The notes beneath the pieces are model-generated. The model saw only the letters and a program-made list of their open reading frames with translations, was not told the DNA's origin and ran no database searches. Positions 24,010 through 36,784 of a DNA stretch of 64,000 nt are shown here, piece by piece; position 1 is the stretch's first letter; every line of letters begins with the position of its first letter. This DNA is from Liolophura sinensis (taxonomy: Eukaryota; Mollusca; Polyplacophora; Chitonida; Chitonidae). The stretch spans positions 21,113,764 through 21,177,763 of the forward strand of contig NC_088306.1 of assembly GCF_032854445.1 (NCBI RefSeq). The letters are read 5' to 3'. Both the position numbers and the translations under genes were made by a program.

Positions 24010-24648
24010 TTACGATCTGCCTGGGAGATACTGATATTGCGTAATCATTTGGTATATAGCGAAAAGGCAAAAGATTAGTTCTCTCAAAACATATGTGTGA
24101 CGGCTTTTGCGCTTCAAAGTTTTCTAGAAAGAGAGGCTGGTGTATTAATAATGTTTTCTCTCTAATATACTGACGTCATTAAGAATCGATCAGGTCAGTA
24201 TAGTTTAGCACTCTAGTATAAACGCTTGGTCTAGCTGCATTTGTTGTAGTGCGAGACAATGTTGTGTTATACATAGTGTTTTCCGCAGTGGTCTCCATTG
24301 TCTCTTTAAAGGCGTTCCTTTTTCCAAGATAAGCCTCTCTGGCAGGAGCAATTTCCCTTCAAGGTCTCAACCCATTACAGCAATTTTATTCACTTTGAAC
24401 ACCACTGCTACTTGAGGAATGCATCATTCAGAATAGCTTTTGCTTGTCACAACTATCCCCTGTTTAGAAAACACCCTCTCACTACATTACATCAGAGTAG
24501 AACCTTTCCTTGCTGGGCTACTCGCTTCAAGAGGTTCCTTAACTTCTAAAAAAAACTATCCCGTAAGAAAAATCTATCCAAGTGGAGCACTTCCACTATC
24601 CAGATCCACCATTATTGTGTGAGTTGAAGAAACTTATGTTGTTTTTGG
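24010..24648. other. Intergenic, no gene recognised
   Basis: Unique AT-rich sequence between the second duplication unit and the third GT54 exon. I see nothing supported in it. Confidence 0.5.
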
Positions 24649-25513
24649 TTAACAAAATATTTCCCTCAAGACTTTTTTTCTTTCTTCCCAGAGTTCTTGT
24701 TCAGGACCTTCTTGATTGTTCAGTCGTCTGATTTCAGCTGGAATTAATCCCTTTCTTTCAGAGCTAGAATCGTTCATGGAAGCATTCGGGCTGAACATTA
24801 GGTCTATCAGGGGCTCTCGTTTGCGATGGAGGCTCGAAACGAATCCTCTGTGTTGAAATATGGTAGGTTTCCTAAGATACCTCCTAAACTGGAGCATCAT
24901 TTCGTTAAAGTGAAGGAGGAGGACGTCGTTGGGTTGTTCATTGTAGAAAAGTTTAAGGAGGCTGGCTAACTTCGTGAGATCGTACGAATGAAAGAGTTTT
25001 GCAATGAAGCCAAGTTCACTGAACTCCAAACAAGTCCACACGCCCGACCACCAGTCCTGTTCTGCTTTTCTGTTTATTCTGGCAATGTACTGTTTTATTA
25101 GCCTCACATATATGGGCACAGTAACTACGTCGTCTTCCAACTGAAGATAAAACTCAGAGATGCTTTGACTGTATTGCATGAGGAAGGCAAAATCGAAATT
25201 CTGTTTTGAACGCCAGATGATCTGATCCATTGGATGCTGGTAAGTCGTCCTAAGGTTAGACAAGGACGGATAAAACTCAAGCGGTGCTTCAATGATCTGG
25301 ATGAAGCCAGAGTCGATGTAGGTTGGGTAAATCAATGTGATTTTTGTCCTCAACTCGCTTCGAAACTTGGATCAAAATCTGACAAGAAAACAACTACCAC
25401 AACTTCACTTTTGTCCTCTTCTCTGCTATGTTTGATCAAAGAATCTAGCGTCTCCTGTAGGTACCAGCGATCAGACCGTCTATGCATTGTCGGGAGGCCT
25501 ATGGTCAGGAATC
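24649..25513 (-). pseudogene. MGAT4-type GT54 terminal exon with a 1-nt frameshift
   Basis: A third GT54 exon, more diverged from the first two than they are from each other. The 3' splice site lies at 25514-25515, followed by LTIGLPT. The frame runs to FLSDFDP and then needs one extra base near 25351-25352 to continue into the SGFIQIIEAP region. After that it is open through IIWRSKQNFDFAFLM, YLQLEDD, CLEFSELGFIAK, YNEQPND and FQHRG to a stop. It carries about 8 extra residues between the EDD helix and CLEFSE compared with copy 1. One missing base could be real decay or an assembly error, so the gene may be functional. No upstream exon was found. Confidence 0.8.
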
Positions 25514-26214
25514 CTGTAAAAACACCAAAACCACAAGCATTATACGTCCTGAAGGAGAATCCCGTGCCTCTGTAGATTGCTCGTTGATTTTCACGCCATT
25601 TCTACACTATAAGAAATCAAACTGAGGTGATCCAAGGTGATCTCGCTGTCACTCAACTTTCTTTTCTATTTATAAAGATAACCCGGTACTTATCCATGAT
25701 CTGGAGCGTGGAGAAAATGACTGACTTGAAAAGCAGATATTGCTCTTGATGTTGGGAAATCCAGAAGGATTTAACATGATACATGCACCGGCCTCTGTTT
25801 TCAAGCGTATGTACAATGGCTGATATATAGAGCAGAGATTGTTCTTGTATTCGCCAAGCCTCAAAGGAACAGATTTATTTACAACAATACTTTATGAAGT
25901 AAGCAATTAGGCTACTACGCTAAGGAACTACGTTTCCACCATTTTTTTATATTGGCACTGGCCAAGCTAATCCAAAAAGTTGGAATGTGTTGTGATTTAG
26001 ATGAATTTACAAATGAGGACTGTGTAATTTTAGCGCAGTTTTACTTGTTTCAGATTTATTATTCTTATGTTGGTTTTTTACCTTAACACTTTTATTTCAT
26101 TAAATGAAAACGTTTAGACAGCATAATCTCTTATCAAATAATGCATAACTGAGTGATTGCACATCGCAGAATATACAATAACAACGTGATGGTTTAGCTG
26201 CAAATATACATTTA
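25514..26214. other. Spacer between GT54 exons
   Basis: About 700 bases between the presumed 3' end of the fourth gene and the intron edge of the third. An open frame on the minus strand near 25670-25864 has no recognisable domain. A stem exon of the third gene could lie here, but I could not identify one. Confidence 0.4.
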
Positions 26215-27105
26215 TTATTTCCCTTTTAGTTGGCAAAATATCTCCTTAAAACGCCTTTTCCTTTCTTCGACCATTGGCTGCTCTGGACCTTGCAGATAAT
26301 TTATTCGTCTACGTTCAATGGGAAGAACTGTCTTCCTGGTCTGCTTCGAAATGAAATCACTCATAGAAATATTCGGGCTGAACACCAGGTCTTTCATGGG
26401 GTTCCGTCTTAAAACGAGGCTGGGTATGTTCCCTTGATGGTGAAATATGATAGGTGTTCTAATGTACCGCTTAAACTGCAACATCATCTCATTAAAGTGA
26501 AGGAGGATGACGTCATTTGGCTGTTCATTATAGAAGATTATGAGAAGTCTCGCTAACTTAAGGAGATCATACGAATGAAAGAGTTTAGCGAGAAAACCCT
26601 GATCACTGAATTCTACACAAGTCCACACACCTGGCCAGTATAGATCCTCGGCTTTTTCTTTGGTTATTTTTCGTATGAACAGTTTTATTGTAAACACATA
26701 ATTGGGCACAGTGACAACGTCGTCTTGCAGCTGAAGATAAAACTGAAATGTTTTGGCTATAGAGCATGAGAAAGGCGAAATCCACGTTCATTTTGGATCG
26801 CCATACAATCTGGTCCACTGGGTGCTGATAAGTCGTCTTTAGGTTAGCAAAAGATGGATAAAACTGACTCGGTGCTTCAATAATCTGGATAAAACCAGAG
26901 TCAATGAACATTTGGTAATTCGCTGCAAGTTTTCTCTTCAATAAGTTTCTAATAATTGGGTCAAAATCTGACAAGAAAACGACTAGCACGATTTCGCGTT
27001 GTCTGTCCCAAAGGCTGCTGTGTTTGATCAGCGAATCTATAGTGTCCTTTAGATACCAATGACCTGGCCCTCTGTAAATTGTCGGAAGGCCTATTGTCAG
27101 AAATC
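26215..27105 (-). pseudogene. MGAT4-type GT54 terminal exon with a 2-nt deletion
   Basis: A fourth GT54 exon, sister of the one at 24649. The acceptor AG is at 27106-27107 after a long pyrimidine tract. LTIGLPT, VVFLSDFDP, SGFIQIIEAP, IVWRSKMNVDFAFLM and LYSQNIS are readable; then a 2-base deletion at about 26742/26743 shifts the frame. The downstream frame resumes with FYLQLQDD, VPNYV, CVEFSDQGFLAK, YNEQPND and FHHQG. Besides the shift, the catalytic EDD triad has changed to QDD (codon at 26725-26727), so even a repaired reading might be inactive. It ends LKGK before a stop at 26215. Confidence 0.82.
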
Positions 27106-27685
27106 CTGAAAAAAAAAAACAACATCAAAATCACAGGCATTACCACCAACCAGACCATCTTCCGTCATCTCCAGAAATCTCGCGTATTACAACGATTTCT
27201 GTTAACGCCTACCGTTTCTGAAAAAATAGACAGTGAGGGTACATTTCATACCAAGCAATATGTGTCCTCTTTTTTCTTGCAATTTGTCCTAAGAAATAAA
27301 GGTGGTACAGATTTGCTTTCCGAACCCATTTATGACCCATACAAAGTATGGTGGAATAAATTCCATTTGGATTAAAGATGCAGCGTGCATTTATTTTATG
27401 AATGTGGAACATGGGAGCACAGAGGAGGGGAGACCTGGCTACGTTCTAAGGTGGATGAATCCCAGTAGCTGGCACATAAAGTGTGGGTTTAATGACAACA
27501 TGGGAGAAGCAACAACTAGATTTACCGACATTGTTCGTTTTCACCACTGGTACAATAAGTTCTCAACGGCATTCGTGGAGTAGTATGACCAGTTTTACCA
27601 GTTCGCCGAGGGCCTCTTAATCTTCCATAAGTATGTGTTGCAAGTCTATATGACACACGTGGAAACATCCTTCAGTAAGTTGCAA
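27106..27685. other. Spacer, no gene recognised
   Basis: Between the fourth GT54 exon and the 39-bp array. Overlapping open frames on both strands (for example 27302-27583 on plus) show no family I recognise. Confidence 0.45.
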
Positions 27686-27689
27686 AAGA

Positions 27690-30600
27690 CTGACAGAATA
27701 CAGAATGTCTCGCTCAGCCACATAAACACTGGCAGAACACAGAATGTCTCAACTGGTCACATAAATACTGAAAGAATACAGAATATCTCACCCGTCACAT
27801 AAATACTAACACAACACATTATGTCTCCCACAGTCAAATAAGTACATACTAAATACATATAGTATACTGATCTAACTGAAAATGTCTCACCCATCCACAT
27901 AAAAACTGACCAAAATCAAAATGCCTCACCCAGCCACATAAATACTGGCTGGACACAGAATGTATCACCCAGCCACATAAATACTGGCTGGACACAAAAT
28001 GTCTTATCCAGCCACATAAAAACTAGCTGGACACGAATTGTCTCACCCAGCCACTTAAATACTGGCTGGACACAAAATGTCTCATCCAGCCACATAAATA
28101 CCGGCTGGGGATATGTCTCACCCAGGCACATAAAAACTGACCTAAAGCAAAATGTCTCACCCAGCCACATAAATACAGACTGGAGACAAAATGTCTCACC
28201 CAGCCGCATAAAAACTGACTGGACACAATGCGTATCACCCTCACCCAGCCACTTAAATACTGGCTGGACACAAAATGTCTCACCCAGCCACATAAGTACT
28301 GGCTGGGGATATGTCTCACCCAGGCACATAAAAACTGACCTAAATCAAAATGTCTCACCCAGTCACATAAATACAGACTGGAGACAAAATGTCTCACCCA
28401 GCCGCATAAAACCTGACTGGACACAATGCGTATCACCCTCACCCAGCCACATAAAAACTAGCTGGGGACTAAATGTCTCAACCTGCCACATAAATACTGA
28501 CCTAACTGAAAATGTCTCACCCAGCCACATAAAGACTGACTGGCCATAAAATGTCTCACCTAGTCAATTAAATACTGGCTGGAGACACAATATCTCACCC
28601 AGCCACATAAATACTAACTGGACACAAACTGTCTCACTCAGCCACATAAATACTGGCAGAACACAGAATGTCTTAACCGGTCACATAAAAACTGACAGAA
28701 TACAGAATATCTCACTCACCCACATAAACACTGGCAGAACACTGAATGTCTCAACCAGTCACATAAATACTGACTGGACACAAAATGTGTCACCTAGCCA
28801 CAAAATACTGGCTGGAGACAAAATATATTACCCAGCCACATAAATACTGACAGAACACAGGCTGTCTCACTCAGCCACATAAATACTGACAGAACACAGA
28901 ATGTCTTAACCGGTCACATAAATACTGACTGGACACAAAATGTGTCACCCAGCCACAAAATACTGGCTGGAGACAAAATATATTACCCAGCCACATAAAT
29001 ACTGACAGAACACAGGCTGTCTCACTCAGCCACATAAATACTGACAGAACACAGAATGTCTTAACCGGTCACATAAATACTCACACAACACATTATGTCT
29101 GCCCCTTTGAAATATGTACATGTATGCTGACCTAACTGAAAATGTCTCACCCAGCCACATAAATACTGACTGGCCATAAAATGTCTCACCTAGTCAATTA
29201 AATACTGGCTGGAGACACAATGTCTCACCCAGCCACATAAATACTAACTGGACACAAAATGTCTCACTCAGCCACATAAATACTGGCAGAACACAGAATG
29301 TCTTAACCGGTCACATAAATACTGGCAGAACACAGAATGTCTCACCCAGCCACTTAAATACTGGCACAACACAGAATGTCTCATCCGGTCACATAAATAC
29401 TGACAGAATACAGAATGCCTCACTCAGCCATATAAACACTGGCAGAACACAGAATGTCTCAACCGGTCACATAAATACTGACAGAATACAGAATACAGAA
29501 TATCTCACTCAGCCACATAAACACTGGCAGAACACATAATGTCTCAACCGGTCACGTAAATACTGACAGAATACAGAGTGCCTCACTCAGCCACATAAAC
29601 ACTGGCACAACACAGAATGTCTCAACCGGTCATATAAATACTGACGGAATATAGAATATCTCACTCACCCACATAAACACTGGCAGAACACAGACTGTCT
29701 CAACCGGTCACATAAATACTGACGGAATACAGAATGTCTCACTCAGCCACATAAACACTGGCAGAACACAGAATGTCTCACCCAGCCACTTAAATACTGG
29801 CACAACACAGAATGTCTCATCCGGTCACATAAATACTGACAGAATACAGAATGCCTCACTCAGCCACATAAATACTGGCAGAACACAGAATGTCTCATCC
29901 GGTAACATAAATACTGACAGAATACAGAATGTCTCACTCAGCCACATAAACACTGGCAGAACACAGACTGTCTCAACCGGTCATATAAATACAGACAGAA
30001 TACAGAATGTCTCACTCAGCCACATAAACACTTGCAGAACACAGAATGTCTCAACCGGTCACATAAATACTGACAGAATACAGAATGCCTCACTCAGCCA
30101 CATAAACACTGGCACAGCACAGAATGTCTCAACCAGTCACATAAATACTGACAGAATACAGAATGCCTCACTCAGCCACATAAAGACTGGCAGAACACAG
30201 AATGTCTCAACCGGTCACATAAATACTGACAGATTACAGAATGCCTCACTCAGCCACATAAACACTGGCACAACACAGACTGTCTCAACCGGTCATATAA
30301 ATACTGACAGAATACAGAATGTTTAACTCAGCCACATAAACACTGGCAGAACACAGAATGTCTCAACCAGTCACATAAATACTGACAGAATACAGAATGT
30401 CTCACTCAGCCACATAAACACTGGCAGAACACAGAATGTCTCAACCGGTCACATAAATACTGACAGAATACAGAATGCCTCACTCAGCCACATAAACACT
30501 GGCAGAACACAGAATGTCTCAACCGGTCACATAAACACTGGCAGAACACAGAATGTCTCACTCAGTCACATAAACACTGGCAGAACACAGACTGTCTCAA

Positions 30601-31835
30601 CCGGTCACACAAATACTGACAGAATACAGAATAACTCACTCACCCACATAATCACTGGCACAACACAGAATGTCTCAACCAGTCACATAAATACTGACGG
30701 AATATAGAATATCTCACTCACCCACATAAACACTGGCAGAACACAGAATGTCTCAACCGGTCACATAAATACTGACGGAATATAGAATATCTCACTCACC
30801 CACATAAACACTGGCAGAACACAGAATGTCTCAACCGGTCACATAAATACTGACAGAATACAGAATATCTCACTCAGCCACATAAACACTGGCACAACAC
30901 AGAATGTCTCAACCAGTCACATAAACACTTGAAGAACACAGACTGTCTCAACCGGTCACACAAATACTGACGGAATACAGAATATCTCATTCACCCACAT
31001 AAATACTGACAGAACACAGAATGTCTCAACCGGTCACATAAATACTGACAGAATACAGAATGTCACACTCAGCCACATAAACACTGGCAGAACACAGAAT
31101 GTCTCAACCAGTCACATAAATACTGACATCACACAGAATGTCTTAACCGGTCAGATAAATACTGACAGAATATAAAATGTCTCACTCAGCCACATAAACA
31201 CTGACAGAATACAGAATGTCTCACTCAGCCACATAAACACTGGCAGAACACAGAATGTCTCAACCGGTCACATAAATACTGACAGAATACAGAATGCCTC
31301 ACTCAGCCACATTAACACTGGCAGAACACAGAATGTCTCAACCGGTCACATAAATTCTGACACAACACATTATGTCTCCCACTGTAATATGAGTACATGT
31401 GTAATGGCCTGCCACATAAAAACTCGCTGGAGACAAAATGTTTCTCCCAGTCACATAAATACTGACAGAACACAGAATGTCTCAACCGGTCACATAAATT
31501 CTGACAGAATACAGAATGTCTCAACCGGTCACATAAATACTGACAGAATACAGAATGTCTCACTCAGCCACATAAATACTGGCAGAACACATAATGTCTC
31601 AACCGGGCACATAAATACTGACATCACACGGAATGTCTCAACCGGTCACGTAAACACTGGCATAACACAGAATGTCTCAACCGGTCACATAAATTCTGAC
31701 ACAACACATTATGTCTCCCACTGTAATATGAGTACATGTGTAATGGCCTACCACATAAATACTGGCTGGAGACAAAATGTTTCCCCCAGTCAAATAAATA
31801 CTGACAGAACACAGATTGTCTCACGTACATAAATA
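27690..31835. repeat. 39-bp minisatellite array, about 105 copies
   Basis: The unit is 39 bases, for example 'acataaatactgacagaata' followed by 'cagaatgtctcactcagcc'. Two subtypes, ending 'ctcactcagcc' and 'ctcaaccggtc', often alternate to give a 78-base higher-order unit in the right half. The left part (27900-28560) uses a third subtype with 'ggctggacacaaaatgtctc'. Variant units with 'acacaacacattatgtct' followed by a spacer that includes 'gtacatgt' occur near 27815, 29090, 31360 and 31700. Since 39 is a multiple of three, frames of up to about 147 codons run through parts of it; these are by-products rather than genes. Confidence 0.97.
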
Positions 31836-32130
31836 CTGGTCAGTAACAAACAATGCGGTACACTCAATCATAACACACTGCTATCGGAGACACGGTGTAA
31901 TCTTGGTGGTGAAATCCACGAAAACAAAAATTTTTTCAAATGAGTCAGGATCTAAAACCAATGTCATAATTAACCAATCGCTACTCCCCGACTTAAAATG
32001 TGGTAGGAAATAACTTATGCGAGGAAAAGTCTTGCTAAACAAAGGTCATTAGGGATCTTTTGTTGCGGTTTTTCTTGATGTTGTTATGAAATACTATTAT
32101 CGCAGAGCCTGGTTGGTTTTACTTGTAAAG
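31836..32130. other. Spacer between two minisatellites
   Basis: About 295 bases of unique AT-rich DNA between the 39-bp and 50-bp arrays. Its last bases are degenerate 50-bp units. Confidence 0.6.
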
Positions 32131-33180
32131 AGCTTCGCTGGTTCTACTTATAAAACCCTTCTCTTGTCCTGCTTGTAAAGGGCTCTGCTGGTTTTACTTA
32201 CAAAACGGTTCTCTTGTCTTACTTGTACAGGACTCGGCTAGTTCTACTTATAAAACACTTCTCCTGTCTTACTTGTAAAGGACTCCGCTAGTTCTACTTA
32301 TAAAACACTTCTCCTGTCTTACTTGTACAGGACTCCGCTAGTTCTACTTATAAAATACTTCTCTTGTCTTACTTGTACAGGACTCTGCTAGTTCTACTTA
32401 TAAAACACTTCTCCTGTCTTACTTGTACAGGATTCCGCTAGTTCTACTTATAAAACACTTCTCCTGTCTTACTTGTACAGGATTAAGCTAGTTCTACTTA
32501 TAAAACACTTCTCCTGTCTTACTTGTAAAGGACTCCGCTAGTTCTACTTATAAAATACTTCTCTTGACTTACTTGTACAGGACTCCACTAGTTCTACTTA
32601 TAAAACACTTCTCTTGTCCTACTTGTAAAGGACTCCAATAGTTCTACTTATAAAACACTTCTCTTGTCTTACTTGTACAGGATTAAGCTAGTTCTACTTA
32701 TAAACTACTTCTCCTGTCTTACTTGTAAAGGACTCCGCTAGTTCTACTTATAAAATACTTCTCTTGTCTTACTTGTACAGGACTCCGCTAGTTCTACTTA
32801 TAAAACACTTCTCCTGTCTTAGTTGTACAGGACTCCGCTAGTTCTACTTATAAAACACTTCTCCTGTCTTACTTGTAAAGGATTCCGCTAGTTCTACTTA
32901 TAAAACACTTCTGTTGTCTTACTTGTTCAGGACTCCGCTAGTTCTACTTATAAAACACTTCTACTGTCTTACTTGTAAAGTACTCTGCTAGTTCTACTTA
33001 AAAAACACTTCTCCTGTCTTACTTGTACAGGATTCCGCTAGTTCCACTTATAAAACATTTCTCTTGTCTTACTTGTAAAGGATTCCGCTAGTTCTACTTA
33101 TAAAATACTTCTCCTGTCTTACTTGTAAAGGACTCTGCTAGTTCCACTTATAAAACACTTCTCCTGTCTTACTTGTACAG

Positions 33181-33451
33181 GATGTCAATCCTATCTCTTG
33201 CTCTCACTTGTAATAGAGGGCTATGCATGTGTGGTTAGTCCAAAGGGGCATAACCCTGAGTGTGGGAAGTGGGCCAGTAGAGGGCTCAGGGGAAGAGAGG
33301 AGCATGGGAGAGGGAGAGGATGACCAGCAGGTTTTATGTGTGTATGGTGGTGGCCACATGTGTTTTGTAGTGTCTTCTAAAGGAAGTCTTTTGTGGTGAA
33401 TACAAGGATTACATGTGCCCGTACTGGATGTGTTGTTGACTCTTTTCACAG
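33181..33451. repeat. 271-bp insert 1 in the 50-bp array
   Basis: Unique, G-rich sequence on the plus strand, placed exactly between two array units. It starts 'gatgtcaatcctatctcttg' and ends 'gactcttttcacag'. It is nearly identical to the insert at 34102-34372, 921 bases away. The origin of the insert is not recognised. Confidence 0.93.
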
Positions 33452-34101
33452 GACTCCGCTAGTTCTACTTATAAAACACTTCTCTTGTCTTACTTGTAAA
33501 GGACTCCGCTAGTTCTACTTATAAAACACTTCTCCTGTCTTACTTGTACAGGATTCCGCTAGTTCTACTTATAAAACACTTCTGTTGTCTGACTTGTACA
33601 GGATTCCGCTAGTTCTACTTATAAAACACTTCTCCTGTCTTACTTGTAAAGGACTCCGCTAGTTCTAATTATAAAAGACTTCTCTTGTCTTACTTGTACA
33701 GGACTCCGCTAGTTCTACTTATAAAACACTTCTCTTGTCCTACTTGTAAAGGACTCCACTAGTTCTACTTATAAAACACTTTTCCTGTCTTACTTGTAAA
33801 GGATTCCGCTAGTTCTACTTATAAAACACTTCTCCTGTCTTACTTGTACAGGACTCCACTAGTTCTACTTATAAAACACTTCTCCTGTCTTACTTGTAAA
33901 GGATTCCGCTAGTTCTACTTATAAAACATTTCTCTTGTCTTACTTGTAAAGGATTCCGCTAGTTCTACTTATAAAACACTTCTCCTGTCTTACTTGTACA
34001 GGACTCTGCTAGTTCTACTTATAAAATACTTCTCCTGTCTTACTTGTAAAGGACTCCGGTAGTTCCACTTATAAAACACTTCTCCTGTCTTACTTGTACA
34101 G

Positions 34102-34372
34102 GATGTCAATCCTATCTCTTGCTCTCACTTGTAATAGAGGGCTATGCATGTGTGGTTAGTCCAAAGGGGCATAACCCTGAGTGTGGGAAGTGGGCCAGTA
34201 GAAGGCTCAGGGGAAGAGAGGAGCATGGGAGAGGGAGAGGATGACCAGCAGTTTTTATGTGTGTATGGTGGTGGCCACATGTGTTTTGTAGTGTCTTCTA
34301 AAGGAAGTCTTTTGTGGTGAATACAAGGATTACATGTACCCGTACTGGATGTGTTGTTGACTCTTTTCACAG
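34102..34372. repeat. 271-bp insert 2 in the 50-bp array
   Basis: Same length and borders as insert 1, with only a few substitutions. It probably spread by duplication of a 921-base block (271 plus 13 units). Confidence 0.93.
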
Positions 34373-34972
34373 GACTCCGCTAGTTCTACTTATAAAACAC
34401 TTCTCTTGTCTTACTTGTACAGGACTCCGCTAGTTCTACTTATAAAACACTTCTCCTGTCTTACTTGTAAAGGATTCCGCTAGTTCTACTTATAAAACAC
34501 TTCTCCTGTCTTACTTGTAAAGGACTCCGCTAGTTCTACTTATAAAACACTTCTCCTGTCTTACTTGTACAGGACTCCGCTAGTTCTACTTATAAAACAC
34601 TTCTCCTGTCTTACTTGTAAAGGACTCCACTAGTTCTACTTATAAAACACTTCTCCTGTCTTACTTGTACAGGACTCCGCTAGTTCTACTTAAAAAACAC
34701 TTCTCCTGTCTTAATTGTACAGGACTCCGCTAGTTCTACTTATAAAACACTTCTCCTGTCTTACTTGTAAAGGACTCTGCTAGTTCTACTTATAAATCAC
34801 TTCTCCTGTCTTACTTGTAAAGGAGTCCACTAGTTTTACTTATAAAACACTTCTCCTGTTTTACTTGTAAAGGACTCCGCTAGTTCTACTTATAAAACAC
34901 TTCTCTTGTCTTACTTGTAAAGGATTCCGCTAGTTCTACTTATAAAACACTTCTCCTGTCTTATCTGGAAAT

Positions 34973-36780
34973 GCCTCCGCTTGTTACCATGAATTCACAA
35001 CAATAACCATGACATTTATAAAGTTGCGTATATATGTACGAGACAGCTAGATTCGAATACACAACACCCAACCTGATGAATTTCATTGGGATGATGTTCA
35101 CAAAATGGTGTTTGCCATTCATGAAAAGGAGTGATCTACACCACTTTAATGGCGTCCTCTGTTGCGTCCTAATGATTTTAAGCCTTCCTCTCGTCGCCGT
35201 CGATCACTTTGACCATTGAGCTCACAGACGTGAATCCAGCCCTCACAGGACGTTTGTTAAGGGGCGAGTGCACAAAGCCACGTTTAGGCTTAAGTTATAC
35301 TTAATAAAATGTGAGTTAAACATTTATTTTTGAATTTTACATGCTTTAAATAAAAAACATTTGGGATCTTGGGCCATAAATTGCGCATTTTGTCTGTTTC
35401 GAGGATTCAAAACTTGACTTAATTCAATTTGTGGAAATAGACCCTGGTACCGGAAATAGGTGTTTCATTGCGAGAACTTCCACTTCCTCCATTTATGAAA
35501 CTTATCACCTTCAAAAATGTTGAGTGTCACGTTAAGTAACAATCAAATAAATAAATACTCTTATTAAACCATGTCAGATTTGTCAAGGCCCTAATATCGT
35601 GATTAAGATGAATTGCTTGTAATTTGCAGAAGTTGAAGACATGTTCTACGGCAAACACAAATAAAATACAACACGAAGAATAATTACCTTTTTTCTCCCG
35701 CCTCTTGCCGGCAACAAGTGCGCTTTGGTACATTTCCTCCGTAAACTCTCCGACACCCTGTCAGAAAAAAATAGTTGTAGTTTCTTCCACCTTTTTGTTC
35801 CCTGAAAACTGCTTTTTTATTATTCGGGATCGTATCTAAAAAAATAATTCATTTATATATCATCGACAGGGGGCTGACAGTCGTGTTGATATAAAGGAAA
35901 ATAGGGCACATTTTCTAGGCATGTATCTCAGCAAAATTTTGTATGTCAGAGAAATATTATACACTGCCTTCACTTTTTTTCTTGTAGAGCGTACCACGCT
36001 GTCGCCGCATCTCTGGTTTTACTCTGTATGCAAATCCGGAGTGTTGAGAATAAGTATAACATGGTTTGCTTGTTTTGCCTGTTGTTTAAACACCATGCTC
36101 GGATTTTTTCTACTCATATGACGGCGGTAAGCATCATGAGAGGAAGAAACCGATGTGCTTGAATTATAAACCAACAAGTTTAGGCAAATTACTAACGAAG
36201 TTTTCATGTGTGACGTACAAATATAGACCCTATATTCAAATTTGGTGAAAAACAAATGGTCTTTAACAAATGTTAGGCTCTTACAACTGTCACTCGGTAG
36301 TTGTCAATAGCTTACTGTCACCAAGGTCAAACGAAGACTAACAGCGGAGTAATATACCCAATCCCTGAACTATTTTTATCAAGTTTGAGGCTGTTTTTCT
36401 TCTATGACTTTGACAGCCATTGTCCTTAAACTCCAGACGGGTAGAAGACGTGTAGTCTGTTTCTAGAACAATACTTTCAGTATGCTTGCTCTAATGGAAT
36501 ATAAGCTCGATTATCACATCAGTCCAATCTACAAATTATACACAATCGATCTACACCGGAATCAGCAATAAACAATCTATAGGTATATGATAGAGTGAAT
36601 GACTCGTGAACTTACCGCAGAGTGTAAGTGTTTTGGAACTTGTCTTAAAGTCGCTTCATCTCAAAATGGTAAAAACAGAAAAAAACGAAAAAGAATCAAA
36701 ACATACTGTGGACGTTATCACCCACTTCCAATCAAAAATTGTCTTCAAAGATTTTGTTTCCTTTTGCCTATAAAGCCACT
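34973..36780. other. Intergenic, no gene recognised
   Basis: AT-rich, with only short frames lacking family resemblance. A decayed SINE-like bit may lie near 36110-36155 ('catatgacggcggtaagcat'). Confidence 0.5.
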
Positions 36781-36784
36781 TATG

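Larger units (their letters stand above)
32131..34972. repeat. 50-bp minisatellite array with a 921-bp higher-order repeat
   Basis: The unit starts 'gactccgctagttctactta' and ends 'ctcctgtcttacttgtacag'. Segment lengths are exact multiples of 50: 32131-33180 (21 units), 33452-34101 (13 units) and 34373-34972 (12 units), separated by two 271-base inserts. Units alternate between 'gtacag' and 'gtaaag' ends. Each 'gtacag' unit ends in a pyrimidine-rich run plus CAG, like a 3' splice site. The unit contains TAG and is not a multiple of three, so it does not code. Confidence 0.97.

Noticed and set aside
27916-28442. Frames of up to 139 codons on the minus strand with CGW/VRHF repeats
   Set aside because: They are translations of the 39-bp minisatellite, whose period is a multiple of three; two frames are open at once, so they are not genes.
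31389-31832. 147-codon frame with repeated HINTDRTQNVS-like blocks
   Set aside because: Same reason: 39 bases equals 13 codons. No signal peptide, splice edge or unique sequence supports it.
33204-33449. 81-codon minus-strand frame repeated at 34125-34370
   Set aside because: It lies in the two 271-bp inserts of a minisatellite, lacks a family, and its repetition is explained by duplication of the insert.
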